Below are positions 1 to 5,451 of a stretch of DNA of 5,451 bases, one piece after another. The notes under the pieces were generated by a model. That model was given only the letters and a program-made list of their open reading frames with translations, had not been told where the DNA came from and searched no databases. The position numbers were made by a program, and so were the translations under genes. The DNA comes from an uncultured Muribaculaceae bacterium (GTDB lineage Bacteria > Bacteroidota > Bacteroidia > Bacteroidales > Muribaculaceae): contig CANRZQ010000196.1 of NCBI GenBank assembly GCA_947644475.1, forward strand, positions 1 through 5,451. The letters run 5' to 3'. The stretch's first letter is position 1. Every line of letters begins with the position of its first letter.

Positions 1-10
1 CTATTTTCTT

Positions 11-27
11 GAATCGCTACGCGATTC
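11..27. repeat. Short perfect inverted repeat downstream of sdaA
   Basis: GAATCGC (11-17) and GCGATTC (21-27) form a perfect 7-bp stem around a 3-base loop (TAC). It lies about 90 bases beyond the sdaA stop. Neither strand shows a T-run after the stem inside the window: the minus strand continues AAGAAAATAG and the plus strand TGTGATACG. It is therefore not a convincing intrinsic terminator. It could be a protein-binding palindrome, or part of a terminator or gene leader that continues left of the window. The rest of bases 1-113 shows no gene or promoter I can support. Confidence 0.4.
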
Positions 28-113
28 TGTGATACGCCCTTATTTGAACCGCATTTCTCGTCCCGTGCGACCTTACATTTTCAGCATAGACTGCTTTTGG
101 ACACACGTCAAGA

Positions 114-1310
114 TTATTTTATTACGGCAAGGCCGCCCTGCGCAGTCTCTTTGTAGAGCGAGGGGATGTCGTGGCCTGTCTGCTTCATCACCTGGACGAC
201 ACGGTCGAAATCTACCGAATGGCGGCCGTCGGAGAAGGCGGCATACAGGTTGGCGTCGAGGGCTCGGGCGGCGGCATAGGCGTTGCGCTCGATGCAGGGA
301 ATCTGCACAAGACCGCACACAGGGTCGCAAGTAAGCCCGAGATGATGCTCGAGGCCCATTTCTGCCGAATACTCGATTTGGGCGGGAGTGCCTCCAAACA
401 GTTGCGAGGCTGCCGCGGCTGCCATAGCGCAGGCCACCCCGACCTCCCCCTGGCATCCGACCTCGGCGCCTGACACCGAAGCATTGTATTTCACCACGTT
501 GCCAAACAGTCCGGCAGTGGCCAGGGCACGCAATATGCGCTCCTCGGAGAATCCCTTGGACGTGTGAAGATGATAGAGCACAGCCGGAACAATGCCGCAC
601 GAGCCACAGGTGGGTGCTGTGACGATACGGCCGCCGGCCGCATTTTCCTCGCTTACGGCAAGGGCATAGGCATAGACAAGGCCGCGCGATTTGAGCGAAC
701 TGTTGTAGCCTGCCGCATGCACGAAATAACTCACGGCCTTGCGACGCACGCCAAGGCCGCCGGGAAGCACGCCCTCGGCCTCGACTCCACGCTGCACAGC
801 CGCTTTCATCACGGTCCACACCTGGCGCAGATAATCCCATATATCGGAGCCTTCGCACATGTCGACATATTCCCAGTAACTGTGTCCGGTCTCCGTGCAC
901 CAGTTGAGAATATCCTTAATCTTGTTCATGCGATATACCATCTCCGAAGGCTGACGCTCCTGCCCTTCCTCTATTATATCGCCGCCGCCTATCGAGTAGG
1001 CGCGCCACGGCTCTGTGGCATTCCCCTCGGCATCAAACGCCACAAATTCCATGCCATTGGTATGCGTAGGAAGCACCACATCGGGCTTCCACACAATATC
1101 AGTCGGGGCTGCGGGAGAAAGCACATCGAGCACAGCCTTGTCGGTCAAGTGGCCTTTGCCCGTGGCGGCAAGCGACCCGAAAAGCGTCACCTCATAGCGG
1201 GCCGCGCCCGGATTGCGTTCAAGAAATATCTGAGCGGCCTTCCTCGGCCCCATTGTATGCGAACTCGAAGGGCCAAACCCTATTTTATACAACCGTTTGA
1301 TTGATTCCAT
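114..1310 (-). CDS. sdaA: L-serine dehydratase (L-serine ammonia-lyase), iron-sulfur type, single chain
   Basis: Converts L-serine to pyruvate and ammonia in the cytoplasm, using a [4Fe-4S] cluster instead of pyridoxal phosphate. The 398 residues hold the N-terminal beta domain (about 1-150, with the signature GPSSSHTMGP at 13-22) fused to the catalytic alpha domain (about 170-398), a normal length for the single-chain form. Visible alpha-domain motifs are APTCGSCGIVPAVL (232-245), GCQGEVG (285-291) and CDPVCGLVQIPCIERN (328-343). The probable cluster ligands are Cys286, Cys328 and Cys339. Their spacing (42 and 11 residues) equals that of the Legionella enzyme's ligands as I recall them (Cys343, 385, 396). 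The start is supported by the conserved opening MESIKRLYKIG and by a promoter just upstream. The C-terminus reads GGLAVIK, without the tail cysteine of the Legionella enzyme. It is the last gene of the minus-strand group, 41 bases after a small membrane-protein gene, and I see no clear terminator after it. Confidence 0.97.
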   Translation of the reverse strand: MESIKRLYKIGFGPSSSHTMGPRKAAQIFLERNPGAARYEVTLFGSLAATGKGHLTDKAVLDVLSPAAPTDIVWKPDVVLPTHTNGMEFVAFDAEGNATEPWRAYSIGGGDIIEEGQERQPSEMVYRMNKIKDILNWCTETGHSYWEYVDMCEGSDIWDYLRQVWTVMKAAVQRGVEAEGVLPGGLGVRRKAVSYFVHAAGYNSSLKSRGLVYAYALAVSEENAAGGRIVTAPTCGSCGIVPAVLYHLHTSKGFSEERILRALATAGLFGNVVKYNASVSGAEVGCQGEVGVACAMAAAAASQLFGGTPAQIEYSAEMGLEHHLGLTCDPVCGLVQIPCIERNAYAAARALDANLYAAFSDGRHSVDFDRVVQVMKQTGHDIPSLYKETAQGGLAVIK

Positions 1311-1326
1311 GGCTTTCTTTTTTCTG

Positions 1327-1358
1327 CAAATATAGCAATTAATTTTTTCATTTACAAA
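1327..1358 (-). promoter_or_regulatory. Bacteroidota-type promoter of sdaA
   Basis: Read on the minus strand, TTTG (1358-1355) is followed after exactly 20 bases by TATATTTG (1334-1327). This matches the Bacteroidota -33 (TTTG/TTG) and -7 (TAnnTTTG) boxes. Transcription would start near 1322, giving a leader of only about 12 bases before the ATG at 1310. The -33 box overlaps the last codons and stop of the upstream small gene (stop at 1352-1354). sdaA can therefore be transcribed on its own, although read-through from upstream remains possible. Confidence 0.75.
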
Positions 1359-1648
1359 TCAATAGGTGTGGTGAACAGCGCCCAGGCAAGCAAAGCGGCC
1401 ATGGCAAGGAGGATGCCAAGGTAGATACCGGCGCGGACGGCAAACTTGCGGTAGCCTCCGCGCCATGCCGAAACGAGCATGTATACGCACAAAGCCAGCG
1501 CGGAAACCATCATCAATATAAACAGGGGCATGCGCCAGCCGCCGGCTCCCGGCAGCATCGGAATGAACACTTGCGCGCAGAAAACCAAGGCAACCACCCA
1601 CGAGCCAACGCGCACTACTTTGTCGTTTTTTAAATCAGGACGCTCCAT
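1352..1648 (-). CDS. Small hypothetical membrane protein (98 aa, three predicted TM helices)
   Basis: I do not recognise a family. The protein has a short charged N-terminus (MERPDLKNDK) and three hydrophobic stretches at about 14-32, 39-60 and 71-92. Short basic loops lie between them (RGGYRK at 63-68), and the tail TTPIDL is short. It is very probably an inner-membrane protein. There is no signal peptidase site, lipobox or obvious catalytic motif. Its start lies inside the end of the preceding gene (14-base overlap, different frame), so the two are probably translationally coupled and may act together. Its last codons carry the -33 box of the sdaA promoter. The reading frame is supported by the hydrophobic pattern and the coupling. 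The function is unknown, and a link to serine metabolism would rest on position alone. Confidence 0.8.
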   Translation of the reverse strand: MERPDLKNDKVVRVGSWVVALVFCAQVFIPMLPGAGGWRMPLFILMMVSALALCVYMLVSAWRGGYRKFAVRAGIYLGILLAMAALLAWALFTTPIDL

Positions 1649-1862
1649 TTCCGGTGATTTTAAGGTCGATTACAAGGAAAATAACACCCAGGGCGGCAAA
1701 TGCAAGCAGCACCCAGCGGGCTATCTCGAACACACGGTCGTAACGGCGCATGGCGTCGGGCGTATTCCGGTTTTTGAATCCGAGATAGCCGCGCACTCCC
1801 CACACCGTCATATAGCCTATACAGCATGTGAGCGAACAGATTATTGACAAAGTAAGCATCAT
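1635..1862 (-). CDS. Small hypothetical membrane protein (75 aa, two predicted TM helices)
   Basis: I do not recognise a family. The protein has an N-terminal hydrophobic helix at about 2-22 containing a CC pair (Cys13-Cys14). A polar, basic middle follows (about 24-47, with RGYLGFKNRN and AMRRYDR), then a second helix at about 48-67 and a short tail. The basic middle segment suggests a cytoplasmic loop between two helices, with both ends outside, by the positive-inside rule. The start is ATGATG at 1862/1859. I used the first codon but cannot tell which is used, and no Shine-Dalgarno sequence is visible. The gene lies just after the terminator of the MFS gene, so it should have its own promoter within 1863-1918, yet I find no good TAnnTTTG match there. 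Its stop overlaps the next small gene by 14 bases, indicating one two-gene unit. Confidence 0.75.
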   Translation of the reverse strand: MMLTLSIICSLTCCIGYMTVWGVRGYLGFKNRNTPDAMRRYDRVFEIARWVLLAFAALGVIFLVIDLKITGNGAS

Positions 1863-1918
1863 TGTATTCTCATTTATATTTTAAACGAATCACAACATCG
1901 ATGGTTCGTACACAAAGA

Positions 1919-1952
1919 AAGCCCGGCGACGACGCTTTGTCGGGCCGGGCTT
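1919..1952 (-). terminator. Intrinsic terminator after the MFS transporter gene
   Basis: AAGCCCGGC (1919-1927) and GCCGGGCTT (1944-1952) form a perfect 9-bp GC-rich stem. A smaller inner pairing is possible (CGAC 1930-1933 with GTCG 1939-1942). On the minus strand the stem runs into TTTCTTTG, the U-rich tail expected of a Rho-independent terminator. It begins about 20 bases past the MFS stop and ends about 56 bases before the first small membrane-protein gene, so it separates the two units. On the plus strand the bases after it are pyrimidine-rich, but no plus-strand gene ends there. Confidence 0.88.
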
Positions 1953-1972
1953 CCTCTCTATTTCTTGATGCG

Positions 1973-3799
1973 TCACTTGCTTTCAGCGGAGGCAGAGCCG
2001 TAGGTCTCGCGGATGTTCCATACAGCCGCGGCGCCTATGGCGAGCAACACGCCCGACACAACGAGCATGCACACGGTCATCGGCGCGCCGTTTGAGGCCT
2101 CGGGGAAGAATCCGAGGATGAAGCCGCCGCACAGGGCCGCGATAATCTGCGGAACGCAGACGGTGCAGTTGAACAGGCCGAGATAGGTGCCGATATGGTT
2201 GCCCGACAGGGCGTTGGTAAGGATTGTGAATGGCATGGCTAGCATAGCGGCCCATGCGCATCCCATCAATGCGTAACTTACGCCGAGCAGATACTGGTCG
2301 TGGACAAAGAATACCGACACAAAACCTGCGGCGCCGATAAGCAGGCTTATAGAGTAGCCCAGACGGCGGTTGCGGAACCGCGAGAGAGCCAGCGCCCACA
2401 GCACGGCGGCTATGCCCTGGATGGCGAGAAGCACGCCGTTCCAGTTGCCGGCAGCCTGATAGGGAGCGGATGCTGCGTTAAGCACCGTGGTGTAGTTCAC
2501 CACAATATCTTCCACGGCGGTGAGGGCCGGGAGCGTGGTAGTCTGTTCCAGTTCATACGAGCCGTCGCCGTTAGGCCGGGCTATGTGGGCGAGTGTGAGT
2601 TCGGCTCCGGGGCGGGCAAGGCGGTAGTTGGCCACGGTAACGACGGTATTGCCATACTCCATCTCGGTGCCGTCGACAGTAATCACGCCCGAGCCTTCGG
2701 CTATGCGGCCGCCATCGGGCGACACTTTCGCCACACCCTGCTCGTAGCAGATCTGGCCTGCGTGTATGAGCGTGTCGCCGTTCATCACCACAGTGCGCGG
2801 GGTGCAGAAATTGCCGTCGACCTCAATGCCGGCGATAGTGAGTTTGCCGTCGTCGACGAGGGGCACCTGCCCATTGAAAAGATATTTGTCGGAATATGTC
2901 TTGCCATTGATTGTCACACCGGCCACCTTCTGCACCGAGGGCGCGTCGAAGGCCTGCAATGCGATGGCGTCGGTGGAATAGGTCCACATATACAGGAACG
3001 CCGCCCAGCAGAAGAATTGCACCAGACCTATGGTCCAGAACACCTTCGGCGCATTGCCAAGGAGCGAGAACAGGTTCTCTTTTTTCGCAGAGCCGTCGGG
3101 CTGCTGGACAATACCGTGATACTCAGCATATTCTTTCGGAGGCATTTCCTTAACCTTGGCCATGGTGTAAATCACACAGAGCAGCAGGATGGCCGCACCG
3201 AGATAGAACGACCATGTAACCGTGGCCGGGACCTCGCCCTCGGGAGCCGTGTCGCCGTCGACACCAAACACGTGAAGCAGAATCCATGCCAGCACAAACG
3301 GAGCCACATATCCGACAACCGAACCGGCGTTGCAAAGGAAACTCTGAATAGAATAGGCCAGGCCTTTCTGCTTTTCATTCACAAAGTCGCCCACAAGCAT
3401 CTTGAAGGGCTGCATAGCCATATTAATAGATGTGTCGAGGAACATAAGCATAATCAGGCCGAATATAATGGCCGACGACACAGAAAGCCCCAGCGACCCG
3501 GAGTTCGGCAGGAAACACATTACTATGATTGCCACAATCGCACCCACCAGCAGATACGGCAGGCGACGCCCGAAACGGTTCCACGTCCGGTCGGACATCG
3601 ATCCTATCACAGGCTGCACAATAAGCCCCATCAGAGGCGGCAGCACCCAGAAGTAACTTAAATCGTGCGGGTCGGCGCCAATGGTGGAGAAAATGCGGCT
3701 CACCTGCGCACTCTGCAATGCGTAGGCAATCTGCACTCCAAAGAACCCGAAACTTAGATTCCAGAGTTTCCAAAACCCTAAATCCGGCTTTGTTTTCAT
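1973..3799 (-). CDS. MFS sugar transporter of the SLC45/GPH type with a large predicted periplasmic insert
   Basis: Inner-membrane transporter, probably sugar:cation symport. A disaccharide such as maltose is the usual guess for this subgroup, but nothing here proves the substrate. The opening (MKTKPDLGFWKLWNLSFGFFG), QPVIGSMSD (62-70) and the basic loop DRTWNRFGRR (70-79) after helix 2 are family hallmarks. I place twelve helices at about 12-32, 48-68, 80-97, 107-128, 151-175, 195-216, 254-278, 452-474, 482-500, 503-528, 537-565 and 573-594. At 608 residues it exceeds the usual roughly 450 because residues about 284-445, between helices 7 and 8, form a soluble, glycine- and valine-rich, beta-like segment. 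MFS topology puts that loop outside the cytoplasmic membrane. The flanks (TDAIALQAF before, YQAAGNWNGVL after) look like normal family sequence, so this is an in-frame insertion. The gene is followed by a terminator and is divergent from the kinase gene. No glycoside hydrolase or SusC/D gene is in view. Confidence 0.92.
   Translation of the reverse strand: MKTKPDLGFWKLWNLSFGFFGVQIAYALQSAQVSRIFSTIGADPHDLSYFWVLPPLMGLIVQPVIGSMSDRTWNRFGRRLPYLLVGAIVAIIVMCFLPNSGSLGLSVSSAIIFGLIMLMFLDTSINMAMQPFKMLVGDFVNEKQKGLAYSIQSFLCNAGSVVGYVAPFVLAWILLHVFGVDGDTAPEGEVPATVTWSFYLGAAILLLCVIYTMAKVKEMPPKEYAEYHGIVQQPDGSAKKENLFSLLGNAPKVFWTIGLVQFFCWAAFLYMWTYSTDAIALQAFDAPSVQKVAGVTINGKTYSDKYLFNGQVPLVDDGKLTIAGIEVDGNFCTPRTVVMNGDTLIHAGQICYEQGVAKVSPDGGRIAEGSGVITVDGTEMEYGNTVVTVANYRLARPGAELTLAHIARPNGDGSYELEQTTTLPALTAVEDIVVNYTTVLNAASAPYQAAGNWNGVLLAIQGIAAVLWALALSRFRNRRLGYSISLLIGAAGFVSVFFVHDQYLLGVSYALMGCAWAAMLAMPFTILTNALSGNHIGTYLGLFNCTVCVPQIIAALCGGFILGFFPEASNGAPMTVCMLVVSGVLLAIGAAAVWNIRETYGSASAESK
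2471..2944 (-). other. Insert region encoding a beta-rich periplasmic domain of the MFS protein
   Basis: This stretch encodes about residues 286-443. The segment lacks long hydrophobic runs and is made of short alternating strands with tight turns: GVTINGKTY (294-302), GIEVDGN (324-330) and GVITVDGTEMEYG (371-383). It has two cysteines (332 and 351) that could form a disulfide if the loop is periplasmic. The recurring hydrophobic-x-(N/D)G pattern suggests a small beta-sandwich or beta-hairpin repeat, perhaps duplicated. I do not recognise the fold. Boundaries are approximate, judged from where helix 7 ends and where the family-like YQAAGNW before helix 8 resumes. Confidence 0.7.
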
Positions 3800-3844
3800 G
3801 ATATAATTCTTACTTTTAGTGAATATTTATGATGTTCTAATTTG

Positions 3845-3852
3845 CAAAATTA
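3845..3852 (-). promoter_or_regulatory. Probable -7 box of the MFS transporter promoter
   Basis: On the minus strand this reads TAATTTTG, a full match to the Bacteroidota -7 consensus TAnnTTTG. Transcription would start near 3839, giving a leader of about 40 bases before the ATG at 3799. The expected -33 position (about 3872-3876) reads as AT-rich DNA without TTG, so the promoter is either weak, activator-dependent or wrongly placed. It is the only TAnnTTTG match I see on this strand in the intergenic region. Confidence 0.45.
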
Positions 3853-3889
3853 AGAATTTTTGCCGTTTGCCTTATATTATATTAATATG

Positions 3890-3903
3890 AAATGTTAACA
3901 TTT
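3890..3903. repeat. 14-bp perfect palindrome in the divergent intergenic region
   Basis: AAATGTTAACATTT is a perfect self-complementary 14-mer centred on GTTAAC, about 40 bases upstream of the MFS -7 box and about 55 bases upstream of the kinase -33 box. Its halves are the heptamers ATGTTAA and TTAACAT, which recur nearer the kinase gene. It has no loop and no T-run, so it is more like a dimeric protein-binding site than a terminator. In DNA this AT-rich, chance occurrence is possible. Confidence 0.45.
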
Positions 3904-3956
3904 AATTTTATTTAACACTTGACGTTGCCTTTTTAGTAAGAGTTAATTTGTTAAAA

Positions 3957-3988
3957 TTTGGAGTGCGAAAATATTTATGTTAATTTTG
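3957..3988 (+). promoter_or_regulatory. Bacteroidota-type promoter of the rprX-like kinase gene
   Basis: TTTG (3957-3960) and TAATTTTG (3981-3988) are separated by exactly 20 bases and match both halves of the Bacteroidota vegetative promoter. Transcription would start near 3993, giving an AT-rich leader of about 95 bases before the TTG start at 4089. Heptamer ATGTTAA copies at 3977-3983 (overlapping the -7 box) and 3996-4002 (just past the predicted start site) flank the core, where a repressor or autoregulator could act. Confidence 0.75.
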
Positions 3989-4064
3989 CATTTAAATGTT
4001 AAAAGTGCCTTTTTAAAAGAAATGAGGTCAATTTAAACTAAATTTAACATTTGTTTGTTAACAT
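3977..4064. repeat. Clustered ATGTTAA/TTAACAT heptamers around the kinase promoter and leader
   Basis: Exact copies are ATGTTAA at 3977-3983 and 3996-4002, and the inverted form TTAACAT at 4044-4050 and 4058-4064. Two more overlapping copies form the palindrome at 3890-3903, and a one-mismatch copy TTAACAC lies at 3912-3918. The first pair points one way and the second pair the other, flanking a stretch of about 40 bases in the leader. They may be binding sites for a regulator, plausibly the kinase's own response regulator. AT-richness alone would give some copies, so this is a suggestion. Confidence 0.4.
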
Positions 4065-4088
4065 ATAAACGAAAACCAAAACAAGACA

Positions 4089-5451
4089 TTGAAAAAGTCA
4101 ACTATCTGGATATTAGTCGTTCTCATGGCCGTGACATTCATAGGGCTTCTGTGCATGCAGATTTTCTACATGCACAACATGCTCAAAATGCGATACGACC
4201 AATTTTCGGTAGGCGCCCGCCGGAGCCTCACCGCCGTGTCGCTGCGGCTTGCACAGGACGAGGCCCGCTATTTCCTTGAAGAAAAAGTGTCTGACGTGTC
4301 ATCGTCGTCGGTCTACGCCCAATATCTCGGCGCGCCCACCCCACAACTCGGAGGCGTGCGCTACCGCTTCACCACATCAACCGGGCTTGAAGCCGACATC
4401 AACATCAAAGGCGACCCCTCGGAAATCACCCGGCTGCAATCGTCGACCGACATGTCGGCCAACCCCTACCAAAGCGCGCGCGCCGAAGTGCGCGACCGCT
4501 ACCTCCAGCAGAAAAACGTGCTCGACGAGGTTATTATCAACATCATAAGCCAGTCGACAGCGCGGCCAATCTTCGAACGTGCCGACACGCTTACAATCCG
4601 CAACTATCTCCGTCAGGAACTCGATACACTCGGCCTCACAATCCCCTTTGAATTCGCCGTGCTAAACCGCGCCGGCACCCCACTCTACCGTTCTATCGGC
4701 TACAACGAAGCCGCCTCCAAGGGCGAGAGCGCGTTTGTGCAGACACTCTTCCCCCACGATCCGCGCGACCGGCAGACATTCCTCAAAGTATATTTCCCGA
4801 CAAAAAACGACTACATATACTCGTCGATCTCGTTCATGTTCCCCACCATAGCGTTTACACTCATCTTGCTCGTAGTGTTCATCTGCACGATAATAATAGC
4901 GTTCCGGCAGAAAAAACTAACCGAGATGAAAAACGACTTCATCAACAACATGACCCACGAGTTCAAGACCCCCATCTCATCAATATCACTCGCCGCACAG
5001 ATGCTCAACGACCAGAGCGTGCGCAAATCGCCGACTATGCTCCAGCAGATTTCCACCGTAATCAACGACGAGACCAAAAGACTGCGTTTTCAGGTGGAGA
5101 AAGTGCTCCAGATGTCGATGTTCGACCGCCAGAAGGCCACATTCAAACTCGCCGAAGTCGACGCCAACTCTGCCATATACAATATTGTAAACACATTCAA
5201 ACTGAAAGTTGAGAAATACGGCGGACACATCACCGCACACCTCGATGCCCTCGACGCCATTGTAAATGTCGACGAGATGCACTTCACCAACGTTATTTTC
5301 AACCTCCTCGACAACGCCGTGAAATACCGCGACCCCGACCGGCCCCTTGAACTCACCGTGTCGTCGCGCGACCTGCCCGACCGCCGCCTGCGCATAGAGA
5401 TTGCCGACAACGGCATAGGCATACGCAAAGACGACGTCAAGCGCATATTCC
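4089..5451 (+). CDS. rprX: RprX-like sensor histidine kinase, 3' end cut by the window
   Basis: Inner-membrane sensor of a two-component system, closely resembling Bacteroides RprX as I remember it. The 454 visible residues give TM1 at about 6-25, a sensor region at about 27-248, TM2 at about 250-272 and then RQKKLTEMKNDF. The dimerisation domain carries the H-box NNMTHEFKTP, whose phosphorylated histidine is His290. The ATPase domain shows the N-box FNLLDNAVKY (404-413) and the G1 box DNGIG (440-444). The frame stays open to the last base. By the roughly 520-residue length of RprX, about 65 residues, including the second glycine box, lie beyond the window. The start is TTG at 4089. The in-frame stop at 4059 and the lack of any in-frame ATG before 4125 leave TTG as the only codon giving the family's opening MKKSTIWIL. 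The DNA before it is A-rich, with A at -3 and -6, as usual for Bacteroidota. A response-regulator gene probably follows or lies elsewhere. Confidence 0.93.
   Translation, partial: MKKSTIWILVVLMAVTFIGLLCMQIFYMHNMLKMRYDQFSVGARRSLTAVSLRLAQDEARYFLEEKVSDVSSSSVYAQYLGAPTPQLGGVRYRFTTSTGLEADINIKGDPSEITRLQSSTDMSANPYQSARAEVRDRYLQQKNVLDEVIINIISQSTARPIFERADTLTIRNYLRQELDTLGLTIPFEFAVLNRAGTPLYRSIGYNEAASKGESAFVQTLFPHDPRDRQTFLKVYFPTKNDYIYSSISFMFPTIAFTLILLVVFICTIIIAFRQKKLTEMKNDFINNMTHEFKTPISSISLAAQMLNDQSVRKSPTMLQQISTVINDETKRLRFQVEKVLQMSMFDRQKATFKLAEVDANSAIYNIVNTFKLKVEKYGGHITAHLDALDAIVNVDEMHFTNVIFNLLDNAVKYRDPDRPLELTVSSRDLPDRRLRIEIADNGIGIRKDDVKRIF

Noticed and set aside
1..70. Possible tRNA or other structured RNA suggested by the short hairpin at 11-27 and TTTGAACC at 43-50
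   Set aside because: I could not build an acceptor stem or cloverleaf on either strand, and no CCA-type 3' end fits.
73..900. A 275-codon open frame on the minus strand in another frame of sdaA
   Set aside because: It overlaps the conserved alpha domain of sdaA, and its product is Arg/Cys/Gly-rich low-complexity sequence with no family resemblance.
564..1304. A 246-codon open frame on the plus strand antisense to sdaA
   Set aside because: No domain is recognisable, there is no promoter before it, and it lies entirely opposite a well-supported gene.
1863..1918. Promoter for the small membrane-protein pair (TATAAATG at 1878-1871 or TTTCTTTG at 1920-1913 on the minus strand)
   Set aside because: Each misses at least one key base of TAnnTTTG and has no -33 box at the right distance. 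The second is also the terminator's T-run. A promoter should exist here but I cannot point to it.
2471..2944. Insert in the MFS gene as a frameshift, chimera or mobile-element insertion
   Set aside because: The frame is continuous, the flanks join normal family sequence, and there are no terminal repeats or target duplications that I can see.
2300..3661. A 453-codon open frame on the plus strand, antisense to the MFS gene
   Set aside because: It lies wholly opposite a gene with clear family sequence and membrane helices. Its product is rich in His, Arg and Gly with no recognisable domain, as expected from the reverse of a GC-biased gene.
4055..4548. Two plus-strand open frames (4055-4279 and 4249-4548) in other frames of the kinase gene
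   Set aside because: The frame starting at TTG 4089 encodes the continuous RprX-like protein over the same bases. The alternatives are basic, proline/threonine-rich and domain-free.
4811..5446. Three minus-strand open frames (4811-5077, 4986-5282 and 5090-5446) antisense to the kinase
   Set aside because: They lie opposite the conserved dimerisation and ATPase domains and show no family features.
1..5451. CRISPR arrays, insertion sequences, toxin-antitoxin or defence genes
   Set aside because: I found no regularly spaced repeats, transposase motifs, terminal inverted repeats or recognisable defence domains on either strand.

Overview
The window looks like chromosomal DNA from a member of the Bacteroidota, most likely the order Bacteroidales. 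Three things point there. Two of three promoters fit the Bacteroidota house-keeping pattern (TTTG, about 20 bases, TAnnTTTG), and the third has only its -7 half. Starts lack clear Shine-Dalgarno sequences and are A-rich upstream. The histidine kinase at the right end closely resembles Bacteroides RprX. The genes are moderately GC-rich and the intergenic DNA is very AT-rich. A Muribaculaceae-like genome would fit, but I cannot fix the family from sequence alone.

Layout. Bases 1-113 hold no gene I can support, only a short perfect inverted repeat at 11-27. Four genes then lie on the minus strand. Read in their own direction, they are a 608-residue sugar-transporter-like MFS protein (3799 to 1973), a strong intrinsic terminator (1952 to 1919), two overlapping genes for small unrecognised membrane proteins (1862 to 1635 and 1648 to 1352), and a complete single-chain iron-sulfur L-serine dehydratase (1310 to 114). 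The dehydratase has its own promoter, whose -33 box lies in the last codons of the gene before it. A 289-base AT-rich divergent region (3800-4088) separates the transporter from a plus-strand sensor kinase. The kinase starts at a TTG codon at 4089 and is cut by the window edge inside its ATP-binding domain.

Function. Serine dehydratase makes pyruvate and ammonia from serine. The transporter is probably a cation-coupled sugar importer of the SLC45/GPH type. The kinase is the sensor half of a two-component system, and its response regulator is not in view. The terminator and separate promoters suggest three or four transcription units and no single pathway.

I see no mobile element, CRISPR array, RNA gene or defence system. 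The most interesting points are a beta-rich insert of about 155 residues, predicted periplasmic, in the MFS transporter; a cluster of ATGTTAA/TTAACAT heptamers around the kinase promoter; the overlapping pair of small membrane proteins; and the absence from the serine dehydratase of the C-terminal cysteine known from studied relatives.
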